Numbered from the stretch's first letter, positions 1 to 9,059 are shown. The stretch is DNA of 64,000 nucleotides from CAYWWM01 sp965198025 (GCA_965198025.1 OZ240237.1:3472001-3536000); one strand, 5' to 3'. Notes: generated by a model from the letters alone, not told the origin. Program-made: numbers and translations.

Positions 1-2
1 CG

Positions 3-683
3 GTAGCGATTCTGGTTGACGCGGCTCTGGTGTGGCAGGGATCGCGGGTTCTCGAAGGGCACGCGCGGTTGGTGGAAGCGTTGCTCGGCTTGGCCGGGGT
101 GGCGTGGGAGCAGAGCAGAGAACTAACGCTGCTGCCCGGTGTCACGGTGGGGTTGCTGCACACGAGCTACCTCGATTACCAAGCCAATCCACTCTACCCC
201 TGGTATTGCTTGGGCGCGGCAACGACGCTGGCAGCTCTGGCGGCACGGCGCTGCCCGCTCCCGTTGCAGCCGGTTCTGTGGCTGGTACCGTTCAGCCTGG
301 CGATCACGCTCTTCTACCTGAGGGCGGTCTCTCCGACCGTTCCATATACTCCGGAAGATTTTGCGACGATCTGGTACCGCGGCGAAACGTATCTTTGGCT
401 GCTGCTGCCTTGGATCTTCGCGGTCTGCTTCTTTGCCTTGCGCGTCCCGTGGCGGCTCAAGCTGACCTGGCTGTCCCTGCTGATGCTGTACTCGTTCGTG
501 TGGTCGGCGATCCGGCTGGCGACGGCACTGGCCACCTTCCACTATCTCGGCTCCCTGTGGATGCCGTTGTTTTATTTTGCATTCGGCTTCCTGACGGATT
601 TTCTATACATCGTGGCGTTCTATTCTCTGGCCGTGAACCAAGCCGCGGGGTTTCTGGGGAAACAACAGGAGGCGTGGCGGTGA
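3..683 (+). CDS. Polytopic membrane protein, 5' end cut by window edge
   Basis: The frame is open from the first bases of the window, and the upstream residues (VAILVDAALV) are hydrophobic and coding-like, so the true start lies before the window. The first in-window start is a GTG at 30. The product has about six hydrophobic segments and a short basic tail ending QQEAWR. The stop overlaps the start of the glycosyltransferase as GTGA (680-683), so the two are translationally coupled. A Cys, an Arg and a His in membrane segments faintly recall exosortase-like proteins, but I cannot place it in a family. By context it is an accessory or export component of the polysaccharide block that follows. 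Confidence 0.75.
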   Translation, partial: VAILVDAALVWQGSRVLEGHARLVEALLGLAGVAWEQSRELTLLPGVTVGLLHTSYLDYQANPLYPWYCLGAATTLAALAARRCPLPLQPVLWLVPFSLAITLFYLRAVSPTVPYTPEDFATIWYRGETYLWLLLPWIFAVCFFALRVPWRLKLTWLSLLMLYSFVWSAIRLATALATFHYLGSLWMPLFYFAFGFLTDFLYIVAFYSLAVNQAAGFLGKQQEAWR

Positions 684-2041
684 TCGTTGAAGCAGCCCGG
701 GTGATCGCCGTGGCGGTTCTGCTGGTACTGGCGGCGTACACAGTGCGGCATATGTTCTTTGCGCTGCATCGTTTGTTCTCACCCTCCCGGATGGATTACA
801 CAGACCTGGCCGGGTTTCATCTGCCGTCGGTATCCGTGCTGATTCCGATGCACAACGAGGAAGCCGTGACAGAAGATATCCTGGAGGCGCTGGCAGAGGC
901 CGATTACCCGCACGATCCAGATCGGCTGGAAGTGATCGCGATCAACGATCACTCGACCGACGGGACCGGGGCCATTCTGGAGGAATATGCGCGACGATAT
1001 CCGTGGATCGAAGTGCTCCACCGGCACAGCGGAAAGCGCGGCAAAGCTGCGGCGCTGCGCGCTGGAACACAAGTGGCGCACGGGGAAATCCTGGTGGTCT
1101 TCGACGCCGACTACGTTCCGGGCAAGTCGCTCCTGAAGTTCCTGGTAGCTCCCTTTGCCGATCCGGAGGTGGGGGCCGTGATGGGTCGTGTGGTACCGCA
1201 CAACGTCGGAACCTCGCTGCTGAGCCGGCTGCTCGACCTGGAGCGGGCCGCCGGATACCAAGTTGGGCAGCAAGCCCGCTATAACCTGGGATTGATCGCG
1301 CAATACGGCGGCACCGCCGGCGGAGTCCGTCGCGCAGCGCTCGAAGCGGTGGGTGGGTGGGACCCGCGTTCACTGACCGAGGATACGGACCTGACCCTGC
1401 GGCTTGCGGTGCGGGGGTGGAAAATCGTCTACGTCAACCGGGCCGAGTGCTATGAAGAGGTGCCGGAGACGTGGGAGAACCGGCGACAGCAGATCGAGCG
1501 TTGGGCTGTGGGACACACCGACTGCCTGCACCGCCACCTGGGGGCCCTGCTACGCTCTCCGTATCTGACGCGGAAAGAAAAATGGGATGGAGCGTTGCTG
1601 CTCAGTACCTATCTGACGGCACCTTTGGTTGTGCTGGGGTGGATCGCCACGGCGGTCCTGTTTTTTGAGGGAACCAGCTATCTCCCGGTTTGGGTTCCCT
1701 TCTTTCTGGCGAGTACCTGCTGCAACGCGATCGGGAACTTCGCTTCGTTTTTTGAGATTGGAAGCAGCGTGCTGCTGGACGGGGCCGGGCGGCGCGTTCG
1801 CCTGCTGCCGCTGAACGTGGCGAATTTCCTGTTCAGCACTGCCGCGGTCACGGTGGCGCTGGGGAAGTATTACGCCGGCCGCGCAGGAGGTCGGACGTTA
1901 GGCTGGAACAAGACCCCCCGGCATCGCAACGGCAATGGAAATGGAATCGGCGTGGCAAACGGGAATGGAGCCTATGGCGATGGGCGCGGCTTGAACCACA
2001 TCAAGTCGCGCGCGGCACCACAGGGTACGGGAGGAGGATAA
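680..2041 (+). CDS. Membrane GT2 glycosyltransferase (cellulose/PNAG synthase-like)
   Basis: 453 residues from a GTG at 680, chosen because AGGAGG at 667-672 sits 7 bases upstream. The frame stays open far upstream, but that part is a shadow of the preceding gene. One N-terminal membrane helix is followed by a family 2 catalytic domain with the expected order: VSVLIPMHNEE, NDHSTDG, the DxD motif in FDADYVP, TEDTDLTLRL and the processive QxxRW motif (QQIERW). Three C-terminal helices follow, then a low-complexity Asn/Gly tail. This is the layout of processive beta-glycan synthases that polymerise sugar nucleotides and pass the chain across the inner membrane. The sugar cannot be told from sequence. 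Confidence 0.9.
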   Translation: MIVEAARVIAVAVLLVLAAYTVRHMFFALHRLFSPSRMDYTDLAGFHLPSVSVLIPMHNEEAVTEDILEALAEADYPHDPDRLEVIAINDHSTDGTGAILEEYARRYPWIEVLHRHSGKRGKAAALRAGTQVAHGEILVVFDADYVPGKSLLKFLVAPFADPEVGAVMGRVVPHNVGTSLLSRLLDLERAAGYQVGQQARYNLGLIAQYGGTAGGVRRAALEAVGGWDPRSLTEDTDLTLRLAVRGWKIVYVNRAECYEEVPETWENRRQQIERWAVGHTDCLHRHLGALLRSPYLTRKEKWDGALLLSTYLTAPLVVLGWIATAVLFFEGTSYLPVWVPFFLASTCCNAIGNFASFFEIGSSVLLDGAGRRVRLLPLNVANFLFSTAAVTVALGKYYAGRAGGRTLGWNKTPRHRNGNGNGIGVANGNGAYGDGRGLNHIKSRAAPQGTGGG

Positions 2042-2042
2042 G

Positions 2043-3191
2043 ATGATGTTCGGTGCACCCGCGGTGGGATATCTCGTTCTCCTGCTGCTGTTCTTTCTGT
2101 TTTTTTCCGTAAGCCTCTACTTCGGCTATCAGGAATGGCGGCACCCGATCGACGCAGTTCCCCTTGCTATGGACGTCGACTACGTCCGAATCGAAAACTA
2201 CTTCGGCCGGTCGTTTCGGGCCAAGATGCGGGAATGGCTTGCGGAGGCACTGCCGGACGGAGTTGCTGCCGGAGATTCCACGACCGCGGAGCGGCGCACG
2301 ACGCCCAGCGGGGAACACTTGCTGCTGCTGCCGGGAGGCCGTGTCGGAAACGAAGAAGGGCGGGAAGAGATCATTTGTTCCGCTGGGGATCTGAGTCTTG
2401 CTGAGGGCGCGATGTTCCATCGGGAAATCTACTGCCGGGGACAGTTGGAAACCGAGAGCAAGGTGAGTCTGCAATCCGTTGCAGCTGATGGGAATGTTTA
2501 TCTGGGAACCGACAATGATGTGGCGCGGTGGGTGGATGCACACGGGACGATAACAATCCGTAACGGGGCGGTGGTTGGCAGCCGGGTGAGTTCCCTCGTG
2601 TCGATTGAACTGGAGCGGTGGGTGTCGGCGCGGTCTCTGTATGCTCCCAGGATTTGCACCCCTTCGCGCGGCGCATACCTGGATTCGAGGGGAGCCATGG
2701 AAAGCGAAGATGCTTCATCCATTGTGGGAGGGAAACCAAGGGCAGGCGGGAACAGCTCAGATGCAAAGGGCAAGCCAAAGTTTCTGGAAGGGGTCCGGTG
2801 CACCCTGCTGGCGCCGGGAACCTGGCTGGTACAAGCCGACTTGAACGTGCCTCCCGGGAGCCGTGTCGAGGACAATTTGATTGTGAAGGGAGCACTCACA
2901 ACGGGCTCCCGGTGCGTGTTATCCCGGGACGTGAAAGCAACCCGGCTTCTGTTGGGTGAACGGAATCACGCGCTGGGCAATCTGACCGCAGAAGGCCGGC
3001 TTGAGGTAGGTGCGGGGAGTTTCGTGGCCCGGAACATAACGGCAGAGAGCGATGTGCGACTTGCCACCGGGGTGAGGGTAGGGCGGCCGGAATCGCTCGC
3101 TGCGGTGAGCGCGACTGGCGAGATTGTTTTGGAACAAGACGTAGCGGTATGCGGAAAGCTGAGCGCCGGGCGGTGGATTCGGACGGTTTGA
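2043..3191 (+). CDS. Membrane-anchored bactofilin-like polymer-forming protein
   Basis: 382 residues starting one base after the glycosyltransferase stop, with GGAGG at 2033-2037; ATG at 2046 is equally possible. Residues about 8-28 form one very hydrophobic helix. The rest has short repeats of glycine turns and alternating hydrophobics (for example GDLSLAEGAMFHREIYCRG and GNLTAEGRLEVGAGSFVARN), as in the right-handed beta-helix of bactofilins. Bactofilins form cytoskeletal filaments and often position envelope-building enzymes. Two bactofilin-like stretches flank a lower-complexity middle (about residues 215-245). Placement between a glycan synthase and an outer membrane barrel suggests a scaffold for the synthesis machine; that is inference. 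Confidence 0.75.
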   Translation: MMFGAPAVGYLVLLLLFFLFFSVSLYFGYQEWRHPIDAVPLAMDVDYVRIENYFGRSFRAKMREWLAEALPDGVAAGDSTTAERRTTPSGEHLLLLPGGRVGNEEGREEIICSAGDLSLAEGAMFHREIYCRGQLETESKVSLQSVAADGNVYLGTDNDVARWVDAHGTITIRNGAVVGSRVSSLVSIELERWVSARSLYAPRICTPSRGAYLDSRGAMESEDASSIVGGKPRAGGNSSDAKGKPKFLEGVRCTLLAPGTWLVQADLNVPPGSRVEDNLIVKGALTTGSRCVLSRDVKATRLLLGERNHALGNLTAEGRLEVGAGSFVARNITAESDVRLATGVRVGRPESLAAVSATGEIVLEQDVAVCGKLSAGRWIRTV

Positions 3192-4042
3192 CCATTGCCG
3201 GAAAACAAGCCGAACCACGGAAACGCGCCGGGAGTCTAGGTATGGGCCTGCTCGCCGTTGTGCTGTGCCCGTTCCCTGTTCCTTCTCAGGAAGGTCCAGC
3301 GGAAGCGAGTCCAGCAGAACCGGTTCCCCCGCGGTTTCACCTGGAGCTAAGGAGTTTCGAGAACAGCGTCAGCAACCAGTTCGGTCACTGGGCAGGCGGC
3401 GGGTTGAGCCTGGCGTACAAGTGGTCCGACCGTCTGACGACTACGGGTGAGATTCTAGGGCAACGGCGCCCCGGGGAAGTAGAACCGCTTCTGGCCGCCA
3501 TGACACGGATCGAGTGGTCCAGCTGGCTCTACACGGACCTGGCGTTGAGCGGCGGTGGATCGGACGACCCCGAAGCGTTCTTCCCGCGCGTCCGCTACGA
3601 CTGGACGGTGAATCTGAAACCTCCAGTGCCGGGACTGATCCTGAATGGCGGATTCACGCAGTTATACTTCGGCGATCCCGTCCGGGGCAACATTGTTCGC
3701 GCCGGGGCGGTCTACTACTGGAGAAGGTTCGTCTTTCAGGGAACCCTGTTTCTGAACACGAGCCAGCCGGGAAACCAAAAGTCCAAGGCCGGGAACGGCA
3801 CCGTGCAATACGGGCAGGAAGGCCGCTACTGGCTGGGACTGGCGGGGGGCGGTGGGCGAGAAGCATGGCAAAGTCTGGCGCTGACGCCTGAGGACAACGA
3901 ATTCACCAGCTATAGCGGCTCCATCTTTCTTCGAAAATGGCTGGCGCCCACATATGGAATCGTGACCTCATACGGCTACATCGTGAAGCGCGGCGCCTAC
4001 CGTATTCACAGCATGGGATTCACCTTCTTCCTCGACTTCTGA
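3188..4042 (+). CDS. YaiO-like outer membrane beta-barrel protein
   Basis: The best start is a TTG at 3188 that overlaps the previous stop as TTGA and gives a basic n-region before a hydrophobic signal segment (MGLLAVVLCPFPVPS). An ATG at 3149 inside the previous gene and an ATG at 3242 with GGGAG upstream are alternatives. The mature part is rich in alternating aromatic strands (HLELRSFENSVSNQFGHWAG, LSLAYKWSDRL) and ends in FTFFLDF, a terminal aromatic typical of outer membrane barrels. It resembles YaiO, which in Escherichia coli is encoded next to a GT2 gene, the same pairing as here. A role as glycan exit barrel is inferred. Confidence 0.78.
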   Translation: MTIAGKQAEPRKRAGSLGMGLLAVVLCPFPVPSQEGPAEASPAEPVPPRFHLELRSFENSVSNQFGHWAGGGLSLAYKWSDRLTTTGEILGQRRPGEVEPLLAAMTRIEWSSWLYTDLALSGGGSDDPEAFFPRVRYDWTVNLKPPVPGLILNGGFTQLYFGDPVRGNIVRAGAVYYWRRFVFQGTLFLNTSQPGNQKSKAGNGTVQYGQEGRYWLGLAGGGGREAWQSLALTPEDNEFTSYSGSIFLRKWLAPTYGIVTSYGYIVKRGAYRIHSMGFTFFLDF

Positions 4043-4049
4043 TCACGAG

Positions 4050-4065
4050 CCGGGGCTTGCCCCGG
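4050..4065. terminator. Short GC hairpin between convergent genes
   Basis: CCGGGG and CCCCGG pair around a CTTG loop just after the YaiO stop and before the convergent histone-like gene. There is no T-run on either side, so terminator function is uncertain. Confidence 0.3.
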
Positions 4066-4157
4066 AGAAACAGAGTTTAGAGGGACCCTCCGTCCGGGAA
4101 ACGTTTCCTTCAGGAGGCGGGTTGGTGATGAGGACGAGGAAATGCAGGTGAAGCAGA

Positions 4158-4688
4158 CTACTTACTGGCGCGTTTCCGTTTCGGGGCAGCCTTGGCTCCG
4201 GATGCTTTCCGCGCCGGGGCCTTCGACCGGGTAGACTTGGCGCGGGGCTTGGCTTTCCGGACGCCAGCCTGAGCGGTCTTCCTGACCTTGCGTGCAGCTT
4301 TCTTGGGAGCAGCCTTCTTGGTTTTCCGTGCCGCACGTTTGGCCGCTGCCTTTTTGGGCGCGGTTTTCATTGCTTTCCGCGGCGCCGCCTTGGTACGCTT
4401 TCTGGAACCTGCCCGGGAGCTTACCTTGGCAGGTTGCTTGCGAGGAGCGGGAGCCGTCTGAGCCACCGGAACGGGCGCTGTCGGCTCCGGTTTCAACTCG
4501 GGAACGGGTTTGGACTCGATGATCGGTTCCGAAGATTCTTCCGTAATCGGTTCCTCGGAATAGTCGTCCTCGTCGTCCTCAAAATCCAGGCGATATCCCT
4601 GGTCTTCGTCGTACGCACCGCTCAGCTCTTCGTAATCATCCGGGTCGTCGTCATCCAAGGTCCAATACGGAATTTCCTCGGCGCTCAT
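4158..4688 (-). CDS. Histone H1-like bipolar protein (acidic head, Lys/Ala-rich tail)
   Basis: 176 residues. The start is fixed by AGGAGGAAGG a few bases before the ATG at 4688; the open frame continues upstream but without sense. Residues 1-60 are strongly acidic (runs such as LDDDDPDDYEE and DFEDDEDDY), residues 60-90 are Pro/Val/Glu-rich, and residues 90-176 are a Lys/Arg/Ala tail with repeated KKAA and RKA units, like eukaryotic H1 tails and bacterial H1-like proteins. The tail should bind DNA or RNA nonspecifically. The acidic head could mask it or bind partners. A second, tiny protein with the same KKAAAKK composition lies 5.5 kb downstream. Confidence 0.8.
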   Translation of the reverse strand: MSAEEIPYWTLDDDDPDDYEELSGAYDEDQGYRLDFEDDEDDYSEEPITEESSEPIIESKPVPELKPEPTAPVPVAQTAPAPRKQPAKVSSRAGSRKRTKAAPRKAMKTAPKKAAAKRAARKTKKAAPKKAARKVRKTAQAGVRKAKPRAKSTRSKAPARKASGAKAAPKRKRASK

Positions 4689-4899
4689 GATTCCTTCCTC
4701 CTCGTCAGCAGGAGCGGTATCCGTGTCGAATCGATAGGCTGGCTCTCTTCGCCAATGCCAGCCCAGGAGATGCCGTTCCCGGCATGACTTGGGCAGGGCA
4801 AATCCAAAATGGGTTGTAACGCATCCCGCTGAACGTGTCAAGCCGAATCGCTCGCGCATCTGCTACACTGCGTGGGTAAGCGGAGCCTGCGACGAGACG

Positions 4900-5712
4900 A
4901 TGCCCCTGGAGGCGGTGGAACACGTGCGGCGGTTACGGGGCGGAGCGCAATCGCACCTGATGCGCTGCGAGGATGGGCACTATTACGTCGTCAAGTTCCA
5001 GAACAATCCGCAAGGCGTCCGCATCCTTGCCAACGAGCTGCTGGCTGGAAAGCTGGCGCTGGCGCTTGGGCTGCCGGTTGCCTGTCCGGAAGTGGTCGAG
5101 GTGAGCGACTGGCTCGTCGAACACACGCCCGACCTCTACATCGAATGGCGGAACGGGCGCCAGCAGTGCGCCAGCGGATTCCAGTTCGGCTCGCGCTTCC
5201 CGTGTGACCCGCTGCGGACTCCCGTCTACGATTTTCTCCCGGACTCGTTGCTCGAATCGCTCGTCAACCTGGAAAGCTTCCTTGGGATGCTCGTGTTTGA
5301 CAAATGGACCTGCAACTGCGATTCGCGACAATCCGTGTTTTATCGCGAGCCCGGCGAGGAAGCCCCACGCTACCGGGCGGCGATGGTGGACCAGGGATTT
5401 TGTTTCAACGCCAATGAATGGGCCTTCCCAGACGCGCCGCTGCGGGGTATCTATATGCGGTCTTGTGTCTATGCCGCGGTCGTGGGACCCGAGTCGTTCG
5501 AGCCGTTCCTGAGCCGTCTGGAACATCTGGATGAGGAAATCCTCGAGGAGGCTGCCGCTTCGGTTCCCCCGGAGTGGTACGACGGCCGAACCGATGATTT
5601 GCAAAGGCTGATCCAGACTCTGGCGGAGAGGCGGAAGCGCGTGGCACAAATGATTTTTGAACTGCGGCAATCTTCTCGACAACCCTTTCCTGCCTGGAGG
5701 AACCATGCCTGA
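4900..5712 (+). CDS. HipA-like kinase domain protein
   Basis: 270 residues from the ATG at 4900; the frame upstream is not protein-like. The fold is that of HipA-like Ser/Thr kinases: an N-terminal beta sheet with the ATP-binding lysine (YVVKFQNN), a catalytic loop FDKWTCNCDSRQS near residue 140, and a metal-binding DxG-like motif (MVDQGFCFN) about 30 residues later. It lacks the N-terminal couple domain and the separate HipB antitoxin of the classical toxin pair. It overlaps the next gene (DUF3037) by 8 bases. HipA-like/DUF3037 pairs recur in bacteria without a known function, to my knowledge. The substrate is unknown. Confidence 0.78.
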   Translation: MPLEAVEHVRRLRGGAQSHLMRCEDGHYYVVKFQNNPQGVRILANELLAGKLALALGLPVACPEVVEVSDWLVEHTPDLYIEWRNGRQQCASGFQFGSRFPCDPLRTPVYDFLPDSLLESLVNLESFLGMLVFDKWTCNCDSRQSVFYREPGEEAPRYRAAMVDQGFCFNANEWAFPDAPLRGIYMRSCVYAAVVGPESFEPFLSRLEHLDEEILEEAAASVPPEWYDGRTDDLQRLIQTLAERRKRVAQMIFELRQSSRQPFPAWRNHA

Positions 5713-6535
5713 ACAGCGGAGGAACTGTGAATACTTTCTGGCATATTACGTCCCGTCAGCCTTGCGAGATACCCGCGTGGCCATCGGGCTGGTGCTGTTC
5801 GAGGAATCCGGGCGGCTGGTGGGCCAACGCTTCACGCAGGACTGGCGGGCAGTTCGATGCCTCGACCCGCAGGCCGATGTGAACCTGCTTCGCCAGGTAT
5901 CGGCGCACTTCGAAGAGCTGGCAAGCGGGGCGATGGGTCCGGATTCCGGTGCGGTACGCCGGGCAGGTGAAGGCTTTGCGGATGTCTTGCAAAGAATGGG
6001 GCAGGACTTCGCAGGATCAGTGCAACTTTCCGTGCTGCGCGGGGTCCGGACCCAGGATCCAGATCAGGAACTGGAACGGCTCTTTATCGAGCACGTGGCT
6101 CCCCGCCGTCCGCACCGGCTACCATCCGTGCAGCGGTTCGGGACTCGTCCTTGGGTTCGCGCGCAACTGGCCGAAGCCCTCCGCCGCCACAGGTTGTGGG
6201 AGCGGCTGGAACGGGACGTCTCGGTGGAGCAGTTCACCGCTCCGGGAGATGCCTTTCGCATCGATTTCCGCTTTCGACCCAACGGCGTCGTGCAGTACCT
6301 GCACGCACTTTCCCTGGAGCGAGACTGGACCCAGGCGAAGCTGCTGGGGTACACCTATTGGCGGATTCGTGAGAAGACGGATGCCCGCCTGACCGCCGTC
6401 GTGGCGGACTCGGATCCCACTTTGTCGGCGGTCGAAAGCTGCCGGCAGATTCTGACCGAGGCGCAGATTACGGTGGAGCCGCTGTCGCGAGTAGATGCGC
6501 TTCTGGACAGGGTTTCATCCGGGTTACAAGGGTAA
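5705..6535 (+). CDS. DUF3037 family protein
   Basis: 276 residues. GGAGG at 5696-5700 sets the ATG at 5705, inside the end of the kinase gene, so the two are translationally coupled. The N-terminal half matches DUF3037: YFLAYYVPSALRDTRVAIG followed by VLFEESG, then an acidic helical part. The second half (about 140-276) is mixed alpha/beta with an Arg-rich stretch. No signal peptide or membrane helix, so it should be cytoplasmic. Its constant partnership with the HipA-like kinase suggests a regulator, substrate or adaptor of that kinase. Confidence 0.75.
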   Translation: MPEQRRNCEYFLAYYVPSALRDTRVAIGLVLFEESGRLVGQRFTQDWRAVRCLDPQADVNLLRQVSAHFEELASGAMGPDSGAVRRAGEGFADVLQRMGQDFAGSVQLSVLRGVRTQDPDQELERLFIEHVAPRRPHRLPSVQRFGTRPWVRAQLAEALRRHRLWERLERDVSVEQFTAPGDAFRIDFRFRPNGVVQYLHALSLERDWTQAKLLGYTYWRIREKTDARLTAVVADSDPTLSAVESCRQILTEAQITVEPLSRVDALLDRVSSGLQG

Positions 6536-6627
6536 CGGGCGGCCTGCAAATTCCTTTTTCGATTCAGGCGGCTAAGCTACAATAAGGCAAGTTCCGAGGC
6601 TTGCGTGCGAAGACTTTGAGATTTGAA

Positions 6628-7491
6628 ATGACCACTTGGACCCTCGCACAGATCGTTCTCCCTTCGCTGACGGTGAAGACCGTGGCCGAGTTCGTGATCC
6701 TGGGTCTGTTGCTATATCAGGTTGTGCGGATGTTCCAGGGAGCGCAAGCTTCCCACGCTCAAGTGTGGCTGTCAATCCTGGCCGTATTGTATCTAGTGGT
6801 GGAGTGGGGAGGGTTTTCGGACTCCGAGTGGCTGCTGGGTGACTTGGGTCCGTACCTGCTGCTGGCAACGGTGATCCTGTTTCAAGGCGAAATCCGGAGA
6901 GGCTTGGCCAAGATCGCGCGGAACCCTTTTCGCACCTGGTTTTCCACGTTCGAGGCGCGGCACTTCCTGGAAGATATTCTGCTGGCCATCGGGCGGCTGT
7001 CGGCTCAGAGGATCGGCGCCTTGATTGTCCTGGAACGCGACACTCCGCTGCGGACGTATGCCGACAGTGGCATCCCACTAGAGGCCCACCTGAGCTACGA
7101 CCTGTTGGTGACAATCTTCCAACCGCGCGGGCCGCTGCACGACGGCGCTGTCATCGCTCGCAAGGAAAAGATCATCGCCGCGGCCTGCTTCCTGCCTTTG
7201 AGCGTAAATCCCATCTGGGGGACGCAACTTGGAACGCGACACCGTGCCGCGGTGGGCATCACGGAGGAGACCGATGCGGTGGCAGTGGTCGTTTCCGAAG
7301 AGACCGGAACGGTTTCGCTGGCGGTGGGCGGGGCCATCGAGATGGGAATTACCATGGAACGATTGGGAGAGCGCCTGAGCAAGATTTTTGGATATCCCCG
7401 TCCTCCCGCAAAGGCGGTTCCCAGCCATGCGATCTCTCTAGGGGAGTCGCACTCCACTGGACACAGCATCAGCCGCCGGGATTCGGCATGA
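6628..7491 (+). CDS. cdaA: Diadenylate cyclase CdaA
   Basis: 287 residues from ATG 6628; a TTG at 6601 would add nine residues. Three N-terminal membrane helices lead into a DAC (DisA_N) domain with both catalytic signatures: DGA in GPLHDGAVIA near residue 180 and RHR in LGTRHRAAVG. The enzyme condenses two ATP into cyclic di-AMP at the inner face of the membrane. glmM follows after 72 bases, the conserved cdaA-glmM partnership in which GlmM restrains CdaA. The usual middle gene cdaR (YbbR) is absent. A TACAAT at 6578 could be the -10 of the promoter. Confidence 0.93.
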   Translation: MTTWTLAQIVLPSLTVKTVAEFVILGLLLYQVVRMFQGAQASHAQVWLSILAVLYLVVEWGGFSDSEWLLGDLGPYLLLATVILFQGEIRRGLAKIARNPFRTWFSTFEARHFLEDILLAIGRLSAQRIGALIVLERDTPLRTYADSGIPLEAHLSYDLLVTIFQPRGPLHDGAVIARKEKIIAAACFLPLSVNPIWGTQLGTRHRAAVGITEETDAVAVVVSEETGTVSLAVGGAIEMGITMERLGERLSKIFGYPRPPAKAVPSHAISLGESHSTGHSISRRDSA

Positions 7492-7563
7492 CGCGGCGTG
7501 GGAACGGAGATTGTGAAGTTGCGCCAGCCTCTCATACCTAACCCCTAGCACCGAACCCTCATC

Positions 7564-8928
7564 ATGGCTATTCCAGAGCGAAAAGAGCTTTTTGGTACGG
7601 ATGGAATTCGCGGAGTGGCCGGAGAGCCGCCGCTCGATCCGGTTACCATCTTTGCCGTCGGGTTCTCCCTGGGGCAGTCGCTGCGCTCTAAGTCGGGTTC
7701 CCGTCGCGTGGTTCTGGGGGAAGATACGCGAGAGTCCAGCCGCTGGATTGCGGAGACAGTGGCCGGAGGACTGCAGCAAGCGGAGATCCAAGTGACCGCA
7801 GCGGGAGTCATTCCGACCCCAGGCCTGGCGTTTCTCACGAGCTCAGAAGGCTGCGGCGCGGGCGTCATGATTTCCGCATCGCACAATCCGTACTACGACA
7901 ACGGCATCAAGGTCTTCGACGCAACCGGCTTCAAGCTACCGGAAGAAGGCGAACGCGCGATCACTCAAGAGATTTATCAGATGCTCGAAGGCAACGATAT
8001 TCGCCCCTCACGCCTTCCCTTGGAACCGGATTCTGCTCTGGCCGTGCGCTATAAGGAATTCCTTCAAAGTGCCGCCGGAACTTCCTGGAAGCTGCCGGGC
8101 CGCAAGTTGGTCGTCGATTGCGCCAACGGGGCGGCCAGCGCACTCGCTGGGGAAGTCTTCTCCCACTACGGCATGCAGGTACAAACGATTGCCGACCGGC
8201 CCGACGGCCGCAACATCAATCTGGATTGCGGCTCGCTGCATTTGGAAAAACTCCTGCAAGCCGTGCAGGAGGTGAAGGCGGACCTCGGAGTGGCGCTCGA
8301 CGGAGACGCCGACCGAGCGCTGTTCGTCGCAGGGGACGGCCAGATCGTGAACGGCGACGGGATCCTCTGGGCGGCGGGCCGCTCAATGAAACGGAACAGC
8401 ACACTCACCGGCGGCGCCGTGGTGGGAACGGTGATGACAAACCTGGGTCTCGAACTGGTGCTGGCGCGTGAGGGTCTGAAGCTGCTTCGGGCTCCGGTGG
8501 GCGACAAATATGTATTGGAAGAAATGCAGCGCTCGGGAGCGAACCTCGGCGGGGAACCCTCCGGTCACATTATTTTTCGAGACCTTGCCACCACGGGAGA
8601 TGGATTACTGACCGCGCTCCAGGTCTTACGGCTGCTGGGCGAGCAAGGGCGATCGCTGGCAGAGCTGGTCCAGGGACTGGAGGTGTTTCCCCAAACTATT
8701 CGCAATGTGCGGGTCCGGGAAAAGACGCCGCTCGACCACCTTCCCCGGATGCAGGAGGCGATTGACTCCGGTCAGAAGAGGCTGGGATCGTCGGGGCGGA
8801 TTCTCGTTCGCTACAGCGGCACCGAGCCGTTGGCGCGCGTGATGGTCGAGGCCGCCGCTGCGGAGGAAGTCGATCAGGTTGCCACCGCCATTGTGCGGGC
8901 TCTTGAGGAATCGCTGGCCGCCAAGTGA
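7564..8928 (+). CDS. glmM: Phosphoglucosamine mutase GlmM
   Basis: 454 residues, full family length. It converts glucosamine-6-phosphate to glucosamine-1-phosphate for peptidoglycan and lipopolysaccharide precursors. Visible motifs in order: FGTDGIRG at the N-terminus, the phosphoserine loop SASHNPYYDNG near residue 105, metal-binding DGDADR near 245, sugar-binding GEPSGH near 330, and the phosphate-binding RYSGTEP near 420. It lies 72 bases after cdaA, and the two are probably co-transcribed. Confidence 0.96.
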   Translation: MAIPERKELFGTDGIRGVAGEPPLDPVTIFAVGFSLGQSLRSKSGSRRVVLGEDTRESSRWIAETVAGGLQQAEIQVTAAGVIPTPGLAFLTSSEGCGAGVMISASHNPYYDNGIKVFDATGFKLPEEGERAITQEIYQMLEGNDIRPSRLPLEPDSALAVRYKEFLQSAAGTSWKLPGRKLVVDCANGAASALAGEVFSHYGMQVQTIADRPDGRNINLDCGSLHLEKLLQAVQEVKADLGVALDGDADRALFVAGDGQIVNGDGILWAAGRSMKRNSTLTGGAVVGTVMTNLGLELVLAREGLKLLRAPVGDKYVLEEMQRSGANLGGEPSGHIIFRDLATTGDGLLTALQVLRLLGEQGRSLAELVQGLEVFPQTIRNVRVREKTPLDHLPRMQEAIDSGQKRLGSSGRILVRYSGTEPLARVMVEAAAAEEVDQVATAIVRALEESLAAK

Positions 8929-9059
8929 TGTGCCGGACGCTTCCAGTTCTTGCTTGCCGTCCTGGGTCTGTTTCTTTACAATCGCAGTTTCTTCCGCCGC
9001 GGGTGGCCAAGGCAGAGCCTCAAGCTTAATCGCTTGCCCTCCCCGCCGGAGTTCCGACG

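Noticed and set aside
32..679. An open frame that extends the GT2 gene 216 residues upstream
   Set aside because: It is a shadow of the membrane-protein gene in another frame; the sense starts at the GTG with AGGAGG at 680.
3..683. Assignment as an exosortase
   Set aside because: Scattered Cys, Arg and His residues are present, but not in the spacing of the exosortase signature.
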